Numbered from the stretch's first letter, positions 1 through 6,850 are shown. The stretch is DNA of 11,587 nucleotides from Halomonas halophila (GCA_002433675.1 DJIP01000070.1:22116-33702), one strand, 5' to 3'. Notes: generated by a model from the sequence alone, not told the origin. Program-made: numbers and translations.

Positions 1-431
1 CTGGTGCGTACCGCCCGGGTGCGCATCTCGGCGGGATTGGAGCCTGCTCCGGGTTCGGTCAGGGCGAAGGCGCCCAGCTTCTCGCCGCTGGCACATTGGG
101 GAAGCAGCGCCTGCTTCTGCTCCTCGGTGGCGCCGATCAGCACCGAGTCGGTGGCCAGAAAGTGGGCGGTCAGCGATGAACAGGTGGCCGCGCAGTGGTA
201 GGCGATTTCTTCTACCGCCAGCGACATGGCAATGCTCGAAATCTCGACACCGCCGTACTGCTCGGGCAGGTTCATGCCCCAGAAGCCCAGCTCGCCCAGG
301 GCGTCGAGGCTTTCGCGGCAGAACTCCCGCGTCTCGTCGTAGCGCGCCGCATTGGCCTTGAGCACCTCGGCACACACCCGGTGAGCGGCGTCCTGGAAGG
401 CGATGTCATCTTCATTGAAGGTAAAGTTCAT
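1..431 (-). CDS. Acyl-CoA dehydrogenase, N-terminal part (cut by window edge)
   Basis: FAD-dependent dehydrogenase that would introduce an alpha,beta double bond into an acyl-CoA. About 143 residues are visible from MNFTFNEDDIAFQDAAHRVC onward; the gene continues beyond base 1. The helical N-terminal domain includes GFWGMNLPEQYGG (about residues 51-63), and the block AFALTEPGAGSNPAEMRTRA near the edge matches the family signature AxTEPgaGSd that lines the FAD/acyl-CoA site; Asn replaces the usual Asp. The ATG overlaps the stop of the upstream CoA-transferase in an ATGA arrangement, and AAGGAGA (445..439) sits 7 nt before it, so the two are probably translationally coupled. Substrate chain length cannot be told. 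The pairing recalls CaiA/CaiB (carnitine metabolism), but many organic-acid pathways share it. Confidence 0.93.
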   Translation of the reverse strand, partial: MNFTFNEDDIAFQDAAHRVCAEVLKANAARYDETREFCRESLDALGELGFWGMNLPEQYGGVEISSIAMSLAVEEIAYHCAATCSSLTAHFLATDSVLIGATEEQKQALLPQCASGEKLGAFALTEPGAGSNPAEMRTRAVRT

Positions 432-1570
432 GCGTCGATCTCCTTGTTGAGGTGCAGTAACTCGAGACAGGCGTTGTGTTGGCCAAGCGTCGGCGCGGGC
501 CGATCGCAGACGACCCGACGGCCATTGAAGAACACCGGCTGAGCAGGCGAGCGCCAGTGCCCCATATCGAGCAGCAACTGACGGTCTTCGGCATGCCGGG
601 ATTCGGCAAGCTGGGCGATATTCCAGATCGGAGACGCCGGCACTCCGGCCTGATCGAGGCGCGTGCAGACCTCCTCCACGGTGAACTGGCCTGTCCAGCC
701 TTCGATCAGCGCCTTGAGCTCGGCCTGGTGGAGGCAGCGGTGCTCGTCGTCGACAAAGCGCGCATCTTCGGCGATCTCCGGCGCCTGCATGCACTCGGCC
801 AGACGGGAAAACAGCGTGTTGTTGATCACCGCGATGATCACCTGGCCATCCTTGGCCTCGAAGCTGTCGAACGGCGCCGACAGCGGATGGCGGTTGCCGA
901 TGGGAGCGGGCGCCTGGCCGCTGGCGACAAACTGCGCCAGGTTGGTGACCTGCATCGAGAACAGGCAATCGAGCATGGACACATCCAGGTGACAGCCCTG
1001 GCGCTCCGGGTCACGTTCACGGGCGAACAGCGCCGCCGCGATCGACCAGCTGGCGAACATTCCGGCGCACACATCGCCCAGCGACTCGCCGATGCGGGTC
1101 GGCATGCCGCCATCGGGTCCGGTGGCCGCCATCATGCCCGACAGCGCCTGGGCGATGATGTCGTAGGCCGGCTTGGCCCGCATGGCACCGCTCTGGCCAA
1201 AGCCGGAGATCGAGCAGTAGATGAGACGGGGGTAGCGCGCACGTAGCGTCGCCTCGTCGATCCCCAGGCGCTCGGTGACCCCGGGCCGAAAGTTCTCCAC
1301 CACCACGTCGGCGCTCTCGCATAGCCGATGAAAACGCTCGAGGTCCTGAGGGTCCTTGAGGTTCAGGCACAGGCTCTTCTTGCCACGGTTGAGCATCGAG
1401 AAGTACAGGCTTTCACCCTCGACGTAAGGTGCAATATGACGGCTGTCGTCGCCCTGCCCCGACTCGACCTTGACCACCTCGGCGCCCAGGTCGGCCAGCA
1501 TGGCGGTGCAGTAGGGCCCGGCGAGCACCCGGGACAGGTCGAGGATGGTGATCCCCTTGAGTGGTTGCAT
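428..1570 (-). CDS. Family III (CaiB/BaiF-type) acyl-CoA transferase
   Basis: Moves CoA from a donor thioester to a free carboxylic acid, activating it for oxidation by the adjacent dehydrogenase. The 380-residue product has the family hallmarks: N-terminal Rossmann segment GITILDLSRVLAGPYCTAMLADLGAEVVKVE, then RGKKSLCLNLK, ENFRPGV, YCSISGFGQSG, and PTRIGESLGDVCAG, in which Asp166 corresponds to the catalytic Asp of formyl-CoA transferase (Asp169). The open frame extends 17 codons upstream to 1621, but the start at 1570 is preferred because GGAGG (1584..1580) lies 9 nt before it and family homology begins there. The stop overlaps the start of the acyl-CoA dehydrogenase. Control by the nearby GntR/HutC-type repressor is inferred from an 18-bp palindrome about 54 bp upstream. 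Family certain, substrate unknown. Confidence 0.95.
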   Translation of the reverse strand: MQPLKGITILDLSRVLAGPYCTAMLADLGAEVVKVESGQGDDSRHIAPYVEGESLYFSMLNRGKKSLCLNLKDPQDLERFHRLCESADVVVENFRPGVTERLGIDEATLRARYPRLIYCSISGFGQSGAMRAKPAYDIIAQALSGMMAATGPDGGMPTRIGESLGDVCAGMFASWSIAAALFARERDPERQGCHLDVSMLDCLFSMQVTNLAQFVASGQAPAPIGNRHPLSAPFDSFEAKDGQVIIAVINNTLFSRLAECMQAPEIAEDARFVDDEHRCLHQAELKALIEGWTGQFTVEEVCTRLDQAGVPASPIWNIAQLAESRHAEDRQLLLDMGHWRSPAQPVFFNGRRVVCDRPAPTLGQHNACLELLHLNKEIDA

Positions 1571-1623
1571 AGGGTGTTGCCTCCGGTTTTGTTGTTGGCG
1601 GTGGTATCGAGCGCTAGACACTC

Positions 1624-1641
1624 AATATGTATATACATATT
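1624..1641. promoter_or_regulatory. Probable GntR/HutC-type operator, 18-bp perfect palindrome
   Basis: A perfect palindrome (AATATGTATATACATATT) 53 bp before the CoA-transferase start. Its core GTATATAC (1629-1636) fits GTNTANAC, the operator core reported for the HutC subfamily of GntR regulators, and a member of that subfamily is encoded about 400 bp away. A possible minus-strand promoter lies upstream: -10-like TATAGT (1703..1698) with TTAAAT 17 nt before it. A repressor bound at the palindrome would then block elongation shortly after the start. The promoter assignment is weak; the operator is the stronger call. Confidence 0.7.
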
Positions 1642-1797
1642 TATCGCTAAATTCGGAGGCTTTCCACCCAGGCAATTCTTCTGACAATGCAGAGTCAACT
1701 ATAAATACCTGTTTTTTAAGATTTAAAGAAATTTGAGTAAAAATATCAACGACCAAAGTCTAAGAAAAACCGACGACACGAGGCGCTTAGAGCACAT

Positions 1798-1813
1798 ATT
1801 GGTATATACATCT
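1798..1813. promoter_or_regulatory. Second possible HutC-type operator
   Basis: The core GTATATAC (1802-1809) is identical to the core of the palindrome at 1624-1641, and the right flank ACAT is also shared, but the outer arms (TTG / ATC) are not symmetric. The two cores are centred 173 bp apart, so joint binding by dimers could loop the DNA. It also sits just before the RNase P-like segment at 1834-2046, so it could control that transcript if one exists. Low-complexity TA-rich sequence can give this core by chance. Confidence 0.4.
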
Positions 1814-1833
1814 AAAAGCGTCGAAGGCCCACA

Positions 1834-2046
1834 CCGGCGATACGAGACCCGCCACAGGAAGCCCGGCAGGCGCGAAGGGAGAGGAAAGTCCGGAAGACCC
1901 GGCGCGCTCGATCACGCCGGCGAGAACTGGCTAGAGAGAGGTAAAAAGCGCAGGCACTGGATGACGCAGACAGCGGAAAGGCTTGCCGCAGGTAGCCGCC
2001 CGCGCGGGAGCGGCAAGGCTCGAAGGAAGACGTCAGGTATTGCCGG
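1834..2046 (+). ncRNA. Candidate structured RNA with RNase P-like 5' part
   Basis: The segment at 1872-1893 contains GAGGAAAGTCCGG, identical to the core of conserved region I (P4) of bacterial RNase P RNA, preceded by a GA-rich stretch like that of gammaproteobacterial RNase P. A short helix CGCC/GGCG (1850-1853 with 1869-1872) sits where P3 would be, and AGAGAG followed by an A-run (1933-1947) loosely recalls the later AGAGAGCAAA block. A 10-bp terminal helix with one G-U pair is possible between 1834-1843 and 2037-2046; other hairpins are 1899-1904/1915-1920 and 1982-1989/2010-2017. The 3' conserved region (ACAGAACCCGGCTTA) is absent and the length is about 210 nt rather than 350-400, so it is not a normal rnpB. 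It could be a decayed rnpB fragment, a different RNA class, or chance. The G-U pair favours the plus strand. The 3' end overlaps the repressor gene. Confidence 0.3.
1982..2017 (-). terminator. Hairpin after the repressor gene, weak terminator candidate
   Basis: Arms 1982-1989 and 2010-2017 pair perfectly (CTTGCCGC with GCGGCAAG), with a further GC-rich self-complementary core (CCGCGCGG, 2000-2007) inside. Read on the minus strand it begins 15 nt after the repressor stop and is followed by only CCTTTCC, not a real U-tract. It could end the repressor transcript, or be one arm of the candidate RNA in this region. Confidence 0.35.
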
Positions 2047-2740
2047 AGGCGTTCAGCTTGTAGCGTTTGCCGGGATGCAGAAGCTGGGTGTAGCTGATCA
2101 ACAGCTCCCCCGACCAGGTGCGGCGCACCACCAACAGACAGGCGTCGCTGGGCGACATCTCCAGCAATGCCGCCTCCTCGTCACTTGGCAGCATCGCCTC
2201 GACACTGTTCTCGACATCGGTGACCGGATAGCGCGCCACCAGGATGGCATTGGGCGTCTGGCGCTCGAAGTCCTGCTGCAGGTAGTCGGGCGCCAGCTTC
2301 GGGTTGACGTGGCGCCGCTCGAGCTGGATCGCCACGCCATTTTCCCGGTGGACGATCTCGGAGTAGAACACCCGGGTCCCGGTCTTCACCCCCAGAAAGA
2401 CGGCGACCTCTTCGGATGCCGCCACCTCTTTCAAGGCGATGATCTGGCTTGAATGCTCGCCGCCCCTCAGATGGATCTCGTCGGCGATATTGCGGATGTC
2501 GAACAGCGACGACTCGGACTTGCGCTGATTGACGAAGGTGCCGGAGCCTACCCGACGGATCAGCAGGCCCTTCTGTACCAGATCGCGTATGGCCTTGTTG
2601 GCGGTCATGCGGCTGACCCCAAACTGGGAAGCCAGCGCATTCTCGGCAGGGATTCGATCACCGGCGACGTAGGCCCCGCTCTCGATCTCGGACAGCAGGT
2701 ATTCCTTTATTCTTGCGTAGCTGGGCCGCGAGCTTGCCAT
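2033..2740 (-). CDS. GntR-family transcriptional repressor, HutC/FarR subfamily (UTRA domain)
   Basis: The 235-residue product has an N-terminal winged helix-turn-helix (residues about 7-72: YARIKEYLLSEIESGAY, then PAENALASQFGVSRMTANKAIRDL, then wing IRRVGSGTFV) and a C-terminal UTRA ligand-binding domain (about 90-230). The middle block SLFDIRNIADEIHLRGGEHSSQ closely resembles the same region of HutC, the histidine-utilisation repressor, but no hut genes are present, so the effector is probably an intermediate of the neighbouring acid pathway. The open frame reaches back to 2953; the ATG at 2740 is chosen because AGGA (2750..2747) lies 6 nt before it and the family begins there. Upstream residues of the longer frame are unlike any domain. 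GTNTANAC-type sequences before the CoA-transferase and TRAP operons suggest these as targets; none is seen before its own gene. Confidence 0.93.
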   Translation of the reverse strand: MASSRPSYARIKEYLLSEIESGAYVAGDRIPAENALASQFGVSRMTANKAIRDLVQKGLLIRRVGSGTFVNQRKSESSLFDIRNIADEIHLRGGEHSSQIIALKEVAASEEVAVFLGVKTGTRVFYSEIVHRENGVAIQLERRHVNPKLAPDYLQQDFERQTPNAILVARYPVTDVENSVEAMLPSDEEAALLEMSPSDACLLVVRRTWSGELLISYTQLLHPGKRYKLNASGNT

Positions 2741-2893
2741 GTCACATCCTGTGGGCAATGGGAAACGACAAGTGTAGCCATGTCTCCGGAACCAAGGAAA
2801 GCGAAAACCTGTTGCCTCCTGATCGGGCCATTGTCCGGGAATTCCAAATAGTGTGTTTGGCGGCCGCCGGTGTTTCACGACTCCATAGCACGC

Positions 2894-2921
2894 TAAGGTG
2901 TTGCCATTGATGAACACCTTA
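2894..2921. promoter_or_regulatory. 9-bp inverted repeat before the oxidoreductase gene
   Basis: TAAGGTGTT (2894-2902) and AACACCTTA (2913-2921) are perfect inverted repeats separated by 10 bp, ending just before the ribosome binding site GGGAG (2923-2927). The arms are centred 19 bp apart, about two helical turns, as for a dimeric repressor operator. It could instead form a hairpin in the leader RNA next to the ribosome binding site. It does not match the HutC-type core, so a different, unlinked regulator is expected. Confidence 0.6.
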
Positions 2922-2932
2922 CGGGAGATCCC

Positions 2933-3946
2933 ATGAAAGCTATCGGTTACCACGCCCCCGGTCCCATCGACCGCGACGACGCCCTGATCGATCTGACCCT
3001 CGACACGCCGCAGGCCAGCGGATTCGATCTGCTGGTCAAGGTCGAGGCGATTTCGGTCAACCCGGTGGACGTCAAGATTCGCCAGGCCCGTGCGCCCGAA
3101 GAAGGCCAGCCTGCGGTGATTGGCTGGGACGCGGTCGGCGAAGTGGTCGCGGTCGGCGATCAGGCCTCACGCTTTGCCGTCGGCGACAAGGTCTGGTACG
3201 CCGGCGATATCTCACGCCCGGGCACCAACAGCGAGTACCACCTGGTCGACGAGCGCATCGTCGGGCATGCCCCTCGCTCCATCCCCACCGCAGAGGCAGC
3301 GGCGCTGCCGCTCACCACCCTGACCGCCTTCGAGATGCTGTTCGATCGCCTGCGGGTGCTGGACCCAGTCCCCGGTGCCGCCCGAGCGGTGCTGGTGATC
3401 GGCGGTGCCGGCGGCGTGGGCTCCATCACCATCCAGCTGTTGCGTGCGCTGACCGACCTGCAGATCATCGCCACCGCCTCACGCCCGGAGACCCAGGCCT
3501 GGGTCAAGGAACTCGGCGCCCACCATGTGATCGACCACAGCCAGCCGCTGCCCGAGCAGGTCGAGGCGCTGGGCCTGGGCGCGCCAGCCTTCGTGTTCTC
3601 GACCAACTATTCCGAGCACTATGCCCCCCAGGTGGCCGAGTTGATCGCTCCCCAGGGCCGCTTCGGGCTGATCGATGATCCTGAGACGCTGAACATCACC
3701 CCGTTCAAGCCCAAGGCGGTGTCGATCCACTGGGAGCTGATGTTTACCCGCGCGCTCTTTACCACCGACGATATCGCCCGCCAGGGCGAGATCCTCGACA
3801 AGGTCGCGGGTCTGATCGACACGGGACGGATTCGCTCCACCGCCACCGACAGCTACGGCACCATCAACGCCGACAACCTCAAGCGTGCCCACGCGCTGAT
3901 CGAGAGCGGCAAGGCCAAGGGCAAGATCGTGCTCGAAGGTTTTTAA
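2933..3946 (+). CDS. Zinc-binding-ADH-family (MDR) NADPH:quinone oxidoreductase-like protein
   Basis: A 337-residue medium-chain dehydrogenase/reductase. The GroES-like N-terminal half contains VKVEAISVNPVDVKIR (36-50) and GWDAVGEVVAVG (64-75); the Rossmann half has the nucleotide-binding loop GGAGGVGS (157-164) and ASRPETQAWVKELGAHHVID. The structural-zinc cysteine cluster and the catalytic Cys ligand are missing, so despite the family name this is probably a zinc-independent quinone or enone reductase, likely using NADPH. The ATG has GGGAG 5 nt before it. It is a single-gene unit: a dyad lies at its promoter and a strong hairpin follows the stop. It runs opposite to both neighbours, and nothing connects it to the organic-acid genes. 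Confidence 0.92.
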   Translation: MKAIGYHAPGPIDRDDALIDLTLDTPQASGFDLLVKVEAISVNPVDVKIRQARAPEEGQPAVIGWDAVGEVVAVGDQASRFAVGDKVWYAGDISRPGTNSEYHLVDERIVGHAPRSIPTAEAAALPLTTLTAFEMLFDRLRVLDPVPGAARAVLVIGGAGGVGSITIQLLRALTDLQIIATASRPETQAWVKELGAHHVIDHSQPLPEQVEALGLGAPAFVFSTNYSEHYAPQVAELIAPQGRFGLIDDPETLNITPFKPKAVSIHWELMFTRALFTTDDIARQGEILDKVAGLIDTGRIRSTATDSYGTINADNLKRAHALIESGKAKGKIVLEGF

Positions 3947-3962
3947 GGCGCAAACGAAAAGA

Positions 3963-3999
3963 CGCCCGCCCCGCTCGGCACTGCCGAACGGGGCGGGCG
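3963..3999. terminator. Strong hairpin terminator between convergent genes
   Basis: CGCCCGCCCCG (3963-3973) pairs with CGGGGCGGGCG (3989-3999), and TCGGC (3975-3979) with GCCGA (3983-3987), interrupted by one C/A mismatch and closed by a 3-nt loop. It begins 16 nt after the oxidoreductase stop. On the minus strand the hairpin is followed by TCTTTTCGTTTG, a fair U-rich tail; on the plus strand the tail is only TATTGCG. It therefore fits termination of the polyamine operon best and may serve both convergent units. Confidence 0.8.
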
Positions 4000-4060
4000 T
4001 ATTGCGTATCGAAGACGGTCCGATCGAATCGAAACCACGATCCGCGTCAGTCGAGCTCCA

Positions 4061-4096
4061 GAACCTCGGTCTCGAACCTCGGTCTCGAACCTCTGA
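4061..4096. repeat. 13-bp tandem repeat, about 2.7 copies
   Basis: GAACCTCGGTCTC occurs at 4061-4073 and 4074-4086, followed by a partial copy GAACCTCtGa from 4087. Looser relatives (ACCTCGACC, GACCTCTGCCTCG) continue to about 4147. It lies between the bidirectional terminator and the stop of nspC, so it is transcribed as the 3' untranslated part of the polyamine operon. Confidence 0.75.
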
Positions 4097-4161
4097 GCCG
4101 AATCAGGCCCTGACCTCGACCCCGAATCTCAGACCTCTGCCTCGCACCTTCCACCCTGCCG

Positions 4162-5337
4162 TCAGGATAGGCGTTCGCGGAAGTCCTGATAGCCGAACTC
4201 ACGGATCACCCTGAGCTCACCGGTCTCTGAGTTCCACACCGCGATGGCCGGCAGGCGCGTGCCATTGAAGGTGGTGGTCTTGACCATGGTGTAGTGGGAC
4301 ATGTCCTTGAAGATCAGCTTCTGGCCGATCTCAAGCGGCTCGGGGAAGCTGTAATCGCCGATCACGTCCCCGGCCAGACAGGTCAGCCCGCCCAGTCGGT
4401 AGGTGTGCGGGTACTCGCCTGGCTCCCCCGCCCCCAGCAGACCGGGACGATAGGGCATCTCCAGCACGTCCGGCATATGGCAGGTGGCCGAGGTGTCGAG
4501 GATCGCCTGGTTCAGCGCATTGAAGCTCGTGTCCAGCACCGTGGTCACCAGCACCCCGGAACCGATGGCAACCGCCTCGCCGGGCTCTAGATAGACCTGC
4601 ACCTGGTGACGCGCAGCGAAGTCACGCACGCAGCGGATCAGGTCGTCGCGCTGGTAGTCGGGACGGGTGATATGGTGGCCACCGCCGAAGTTGACCCACT
4701 GCATGCGCCCGAGCAGATGGCCGAAGCGCTCTTCCACCGCCGCCAGGGTACGCTCGAGCGGCGGGAAGTCATGCTCGCACAGGGTATGGAAGTGCAGGCC
4801 GCTGATGCCGTCGAGGCTCTGCTCGTCGAGCTCGGACAACGGGATACCGAGCCGCGACCCCGGTGCGCAGGGGTCGTAGATCGGCACATCGCCCTCGGAG
4901 TGCTCCGGATTGATGCGCAGCCCGAAGCGCAGCCCCGGACGACGCGCCAGCGCCTCGCGCACCAGCGGCTGGGCCCGACGCCACTGAGCCGAGCTGTTGA
5001 ACACCACATGGTCGGCGATCTTGAGGATCTCGGCCAGATCGGCGTCGCTGTAGGCGGCGCCGAAGACGTGGACCTCGCCACCATAGTGCTCACGCCCGAG
5101 CTGCGCTTCGTGCAGGCCGCTGGCGCAGGTGCCGCTCAAGTAGCGCGACACCATCGGCGCGAAGTGCCACATGCTGAAGGCCTTGAGCGCCGACAGCACC
5201 TTGGCGCCGCTGGCCTCGGCGACCTCGGCGAGGATTGCCAGGTTGCGCTCCACCGCCACCTCGTCCACCACGTAGCAGGGTGACGGCAGCGCCTCGGCGT
5301 CCAGCCGCGTGATATCCGTGAACTGAAGGATATCCAC
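4162..5337 (-). CDS. nspC: Carboxynorspermidine decarboxylase
   Basis: PLP-dependent, alanine-racemase-fold decarboxylase that converts carboxynorspermidine or carboxyspermidine to norspermidine or spermidine, the last step of the alternative polyamine route. The 391-residue product shows LPSPCYVVDE at the start, the PLP lysine in SALKAFSMWHFAP (Lys52), SGTCASGLHEAQLG (68-81), HFHTLCEHDFP (182-192), the phosphate-binding loop NFGGGHHI (216-223), EPGEA (251-255), and DTSATCHMPDVLEMPYRPG (281-299), where Cys286 would come from across the dimer interface. The start is GTG at 5337; GAGGA lies 10 nt before it inside the preceding gene, and no in-frame ATG precedes the essential N-terminal block. 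It follows the dehydrogenase stop by 3 nt, so the two are one operon. Confidence 0.95.
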   Translation of the reverse strand: MDILQFTDITRLDAEALPSPCYVVDEVAVERNLAILAEVAEASGAKVLSALKAFSMWHFAPMVSRYLSGTCASGLHEAQLGREHYGGEVHVFGAAYSDADLAEILKIADHVVFNSSAQWRRAQPLVREALARRPGLRFGLRINPEHSEGDVPIYDPCAPGSRLGIPLSELDEQSLDGISGLHFHTLCEHDFPPLERTLAAVEERFGHLLGRMQWVNFGGGHHITRPDYQRDDLIRCVRDFAARHQVQVYLEPGEAVAIGSGVLVTTVLDTSFNALNQAILDTSATCHMPDVLEMPYRPGLLGAGEPGEYPHTYRLGGLTCLAGDVIGDYSFPEPLEIGQKLIFKDMSHYTMVKTTTFNGTRLPAIAVWNSETGELRVIREFGYQDFRERLS

Positions 5338-5340
5338 GCC

Positions 5341-6561
5341 TTAGAGGTCCTCGCCCTTCTGCACGTCCAGACGGAACGACGGGTCCAGCTCGATGACCTT
5401 CCACGGCAGACCGTACTCGTTCATGTCGGCCATGAACGGATCCGGATCGCACTGTTCCATGTTCCACACGCCCGGGCGCTTCCAGTGGCCCTCGAGGATC
5501 ATCTTGGCGCCGATCATCGCCGGCACGCCGGTGGTGTAGGAGATCGCCTGGGACTTCACCTCGGCGTAGCAGTCCTGGTGGTCGCAGATGTTGTACAGGT
5601 ACATGACCTTTTCCTGGCCATCCTTCTTGCCGCGCACCACGGTGCCGATGCAGGTCTTGCCCTTGGTGCGCGGACCCAGGGTGGAGGGGTCGGGCAGCAG
5701 GCTGGCCAGGAACTGGATGGGCACGATCTGCTGGCCGTTGTACTCCACCGGCTCGATGCCGGTCATGCCGACATTCTTCAGCACCTCCAGGTGCTTGAGG
5801 TAGCTGTCGCCGAAGCTCATCCAAAACTGGGCGCGCTTGAGGCTCGGGAAGTGCTTGGACAGCGACTCCAGCTCCTCGTGGTAGAGGCGGTAGATGTTGT
5901 AGTCACCGACCTCTTCGGGGCAGCTGAAACGGGCCATCTTGGACATCGGCGGGGTGGTGACGAACTCGCCATCTTCATAGTGGCGGCAGTCCGCGCTGAC
6001 CTCCCGGATATTGATCTCCGGGTTGAAGTTGGTGGCGAAGGGGTAGCCATGATCGCCGCCGTTGACGTCGATGATGTCCAGCTCCTCGATCTCGTCGAAG
6101 TAGTGCTTGGCGAGATAGGCGGTGAACATGTTGGTGGCGCCCGGATCGAAGCCACTGCCAAGCAGCGCGGTCAGGCCGGCCTGCTTGAAGCGGTCCTGGT
6201 AGGCCCACTGCCACTTGTACTCGAACTTGGCGGTATCCAGCGGCTCGTAATTGGCGGTATCGAGGTAATGCACGCCGGCGGCCAGACAGGCATCCATGAT
6301 GCTCAGGTCCTGGTAGGGCAGTGCCACGTTGATGACCAGCTCCGGCTTCTCGGCTTCGAGCAGAGCGGTCAGCTCGGCGACGTTGTCGGCGTCGACCTGG
6401 GCTGTGCGAATCGGGCGCGGCAACTGCTCGGCGATGGCCTTGCACTTGGACTCGGTGCGACTGGCCAACAGAATATCGGTAAACACCGATTCAAGCTGCG
6501 CACACTTGTGAGCGACGACACTGCCCACACCGCCGGCACCGATGATGATCACTTTTGACAT
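5341..6561 (-). CDS. Carboxynorspermidine/carboxyspermidine dehydrogenase (saccharopine dehydrogenase family)
   Basis: NADPH-dependent reductase that condenses aspartate semialdehyde with a diamine (diaminopropane or putrescine) to carboxynorspermidine or carboxyspermidine. The 406-residue product begins with the Rossmann loop VIIIGAGGVGSVVAHKC (GxGGVGS at 8-14), followed by RTESKCKAIAEQL, LVINVALPYQDLSIMDACLAAGVHYLDTANYE, and GSGFDPGATNMFTAYLAKHYFDEIEELDIIDVNGGDHGYPFATNFNPEINIREVSA, all typical of this branch rather than of lysine-pathway saccharopine dehydrogenase. Its direct link to nspC three bases downstream supports the assignment. The ATG at 6561 has GGGAG 9 nt before it (6575..6571). 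First gene of the operon; its promoter should lie in 6562-6840 but I cannot place it confidently. Confidence 0.94.
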   Translation of the reverse strand: MSKVIIIGAGGVGSVVAHKCAQLESVFTDILLASRTESKCKAIAEQLPRPIRTAQVDADNVAELTALLEAEKPELVINVALPYQDLSIMDACLAAGVHYLDTANYEPLDTAKFEYKWQWAYQDRFKQAGLTALLGSGFDPGATNMFTAYLAKHYFDEIEELDIIDVNGGDHGYPFATNFNPEINIREVSADCRHYEDGEFVTTPPMSKMARFSCPEEVGDYNIYRLYHEELESLSKHFPSLKRAQFWMSFGDSYLKHLEVLKNVGMTGIEPVEYNGQQIVPIQFLASLLPDPSTLGPRTKGKTCIGTVVRGKKDGQEKVMYLYNICDHQDCYAEVKSQAISYTTGVPAMIGAKMILEGHWKRPGVWNMEQCDPDPFMADMNEYGLPWKVIELDPSFRLDVQKGEDL

Positions 6562-6850
6562 AACAATACGCTCCCGCCTGAGTACAACGACCCGTCAAGA
6601 TGGATAGGCCCGGTCGAGGTGAGCCGAATCGTGACCCACGAGGCTCGTCCACCCGACGAGCCCCCTACCCTACTACCGGACGGCGCATGCTAACCAGATT
6701 TGCCGTTTCACGCCACGGCTTTTCGCCCCTTGTCGCGCGGGATGTCCAAGCGTGCTACCGACCTGGCGACAGTGTAGTCAATCACCACCAGATGACAGCT
6801 TGATGTGGCGCTGTCGAGCGCCTGGTGCGAGCCCTTTCATGCCCCCTCAC

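Larger units (their letters stand above)
1622..2032. other. Intergenic region between repressor and CoA-transferase genes
   Basis: No protein is recognised here. The left half (1622-1820) is strikingly AT-rich with the two candidate operators; the right half (1821-2032) switches abruptly to GC-rich, hairpin-forming sequence. An open frame runs on the plus strand from 1733 into the repressor gene, but its translation is Arg/Gly-rich, resembles no family I know, has no good ribosome binding site, and becomes the antisense of the repressor, so I do not call it. Confidence 0.7.

Noticed and set aside
476..1246. Plus-strand open frame opposite the CoA-transferase
   Set aside because: Shadow of a clear family III CoA-transferase; no domain and no ribosome binding site.
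1693..1698. TTGACT on the minus strand as the -35 of the CoA-transferase promoter
   Set aside because: The sequence 17 nt on (TTGCCT) is a poor -10; the nearby TTAAAT-17-TATAGT pair is a better, still weak, candidate.
1855..2030. CsrB/RsmZ-type regulatory RNA, because about eight GGA triplets occur in 175 nt
   Set aside because: The triplets are not consistently in hairpin loops, there is no GacA-type upstream dyad, and GGA is frequent by chance in purine-rich GC-rich DNA.
1834..2046. A complete RNase P RNA gene (rnpB)
   Set aside because: Only the region around conserved region I matches well; the 3' conserved region and about 150 nt of expected structure are absent, so it is kept only as a low-confidence RNA candidate.
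1733..2452. A 239-residue plus-strand open frame
   Set aside because: No recognisable domain, Arg/Gly/Leu-rich shadow composition, no good ribosome binding site, and most of it is antisense to the clear GntR-family gene.
2741..2953. A longer start for the GntR-family regulator
   Set aside because: The extra 71 residues match no domain and the ATG at 2740 has its own AGGA; the extension would also overlap the promoter of the divergent oxidoreductase.
5485..6558. A 357-residue plus-strand open frame opposite the carboxynorspermidine dehydrogenase
   Set aside because: Low-complexity Leu/Val/Gly/His shadow of a well-recognised gene.
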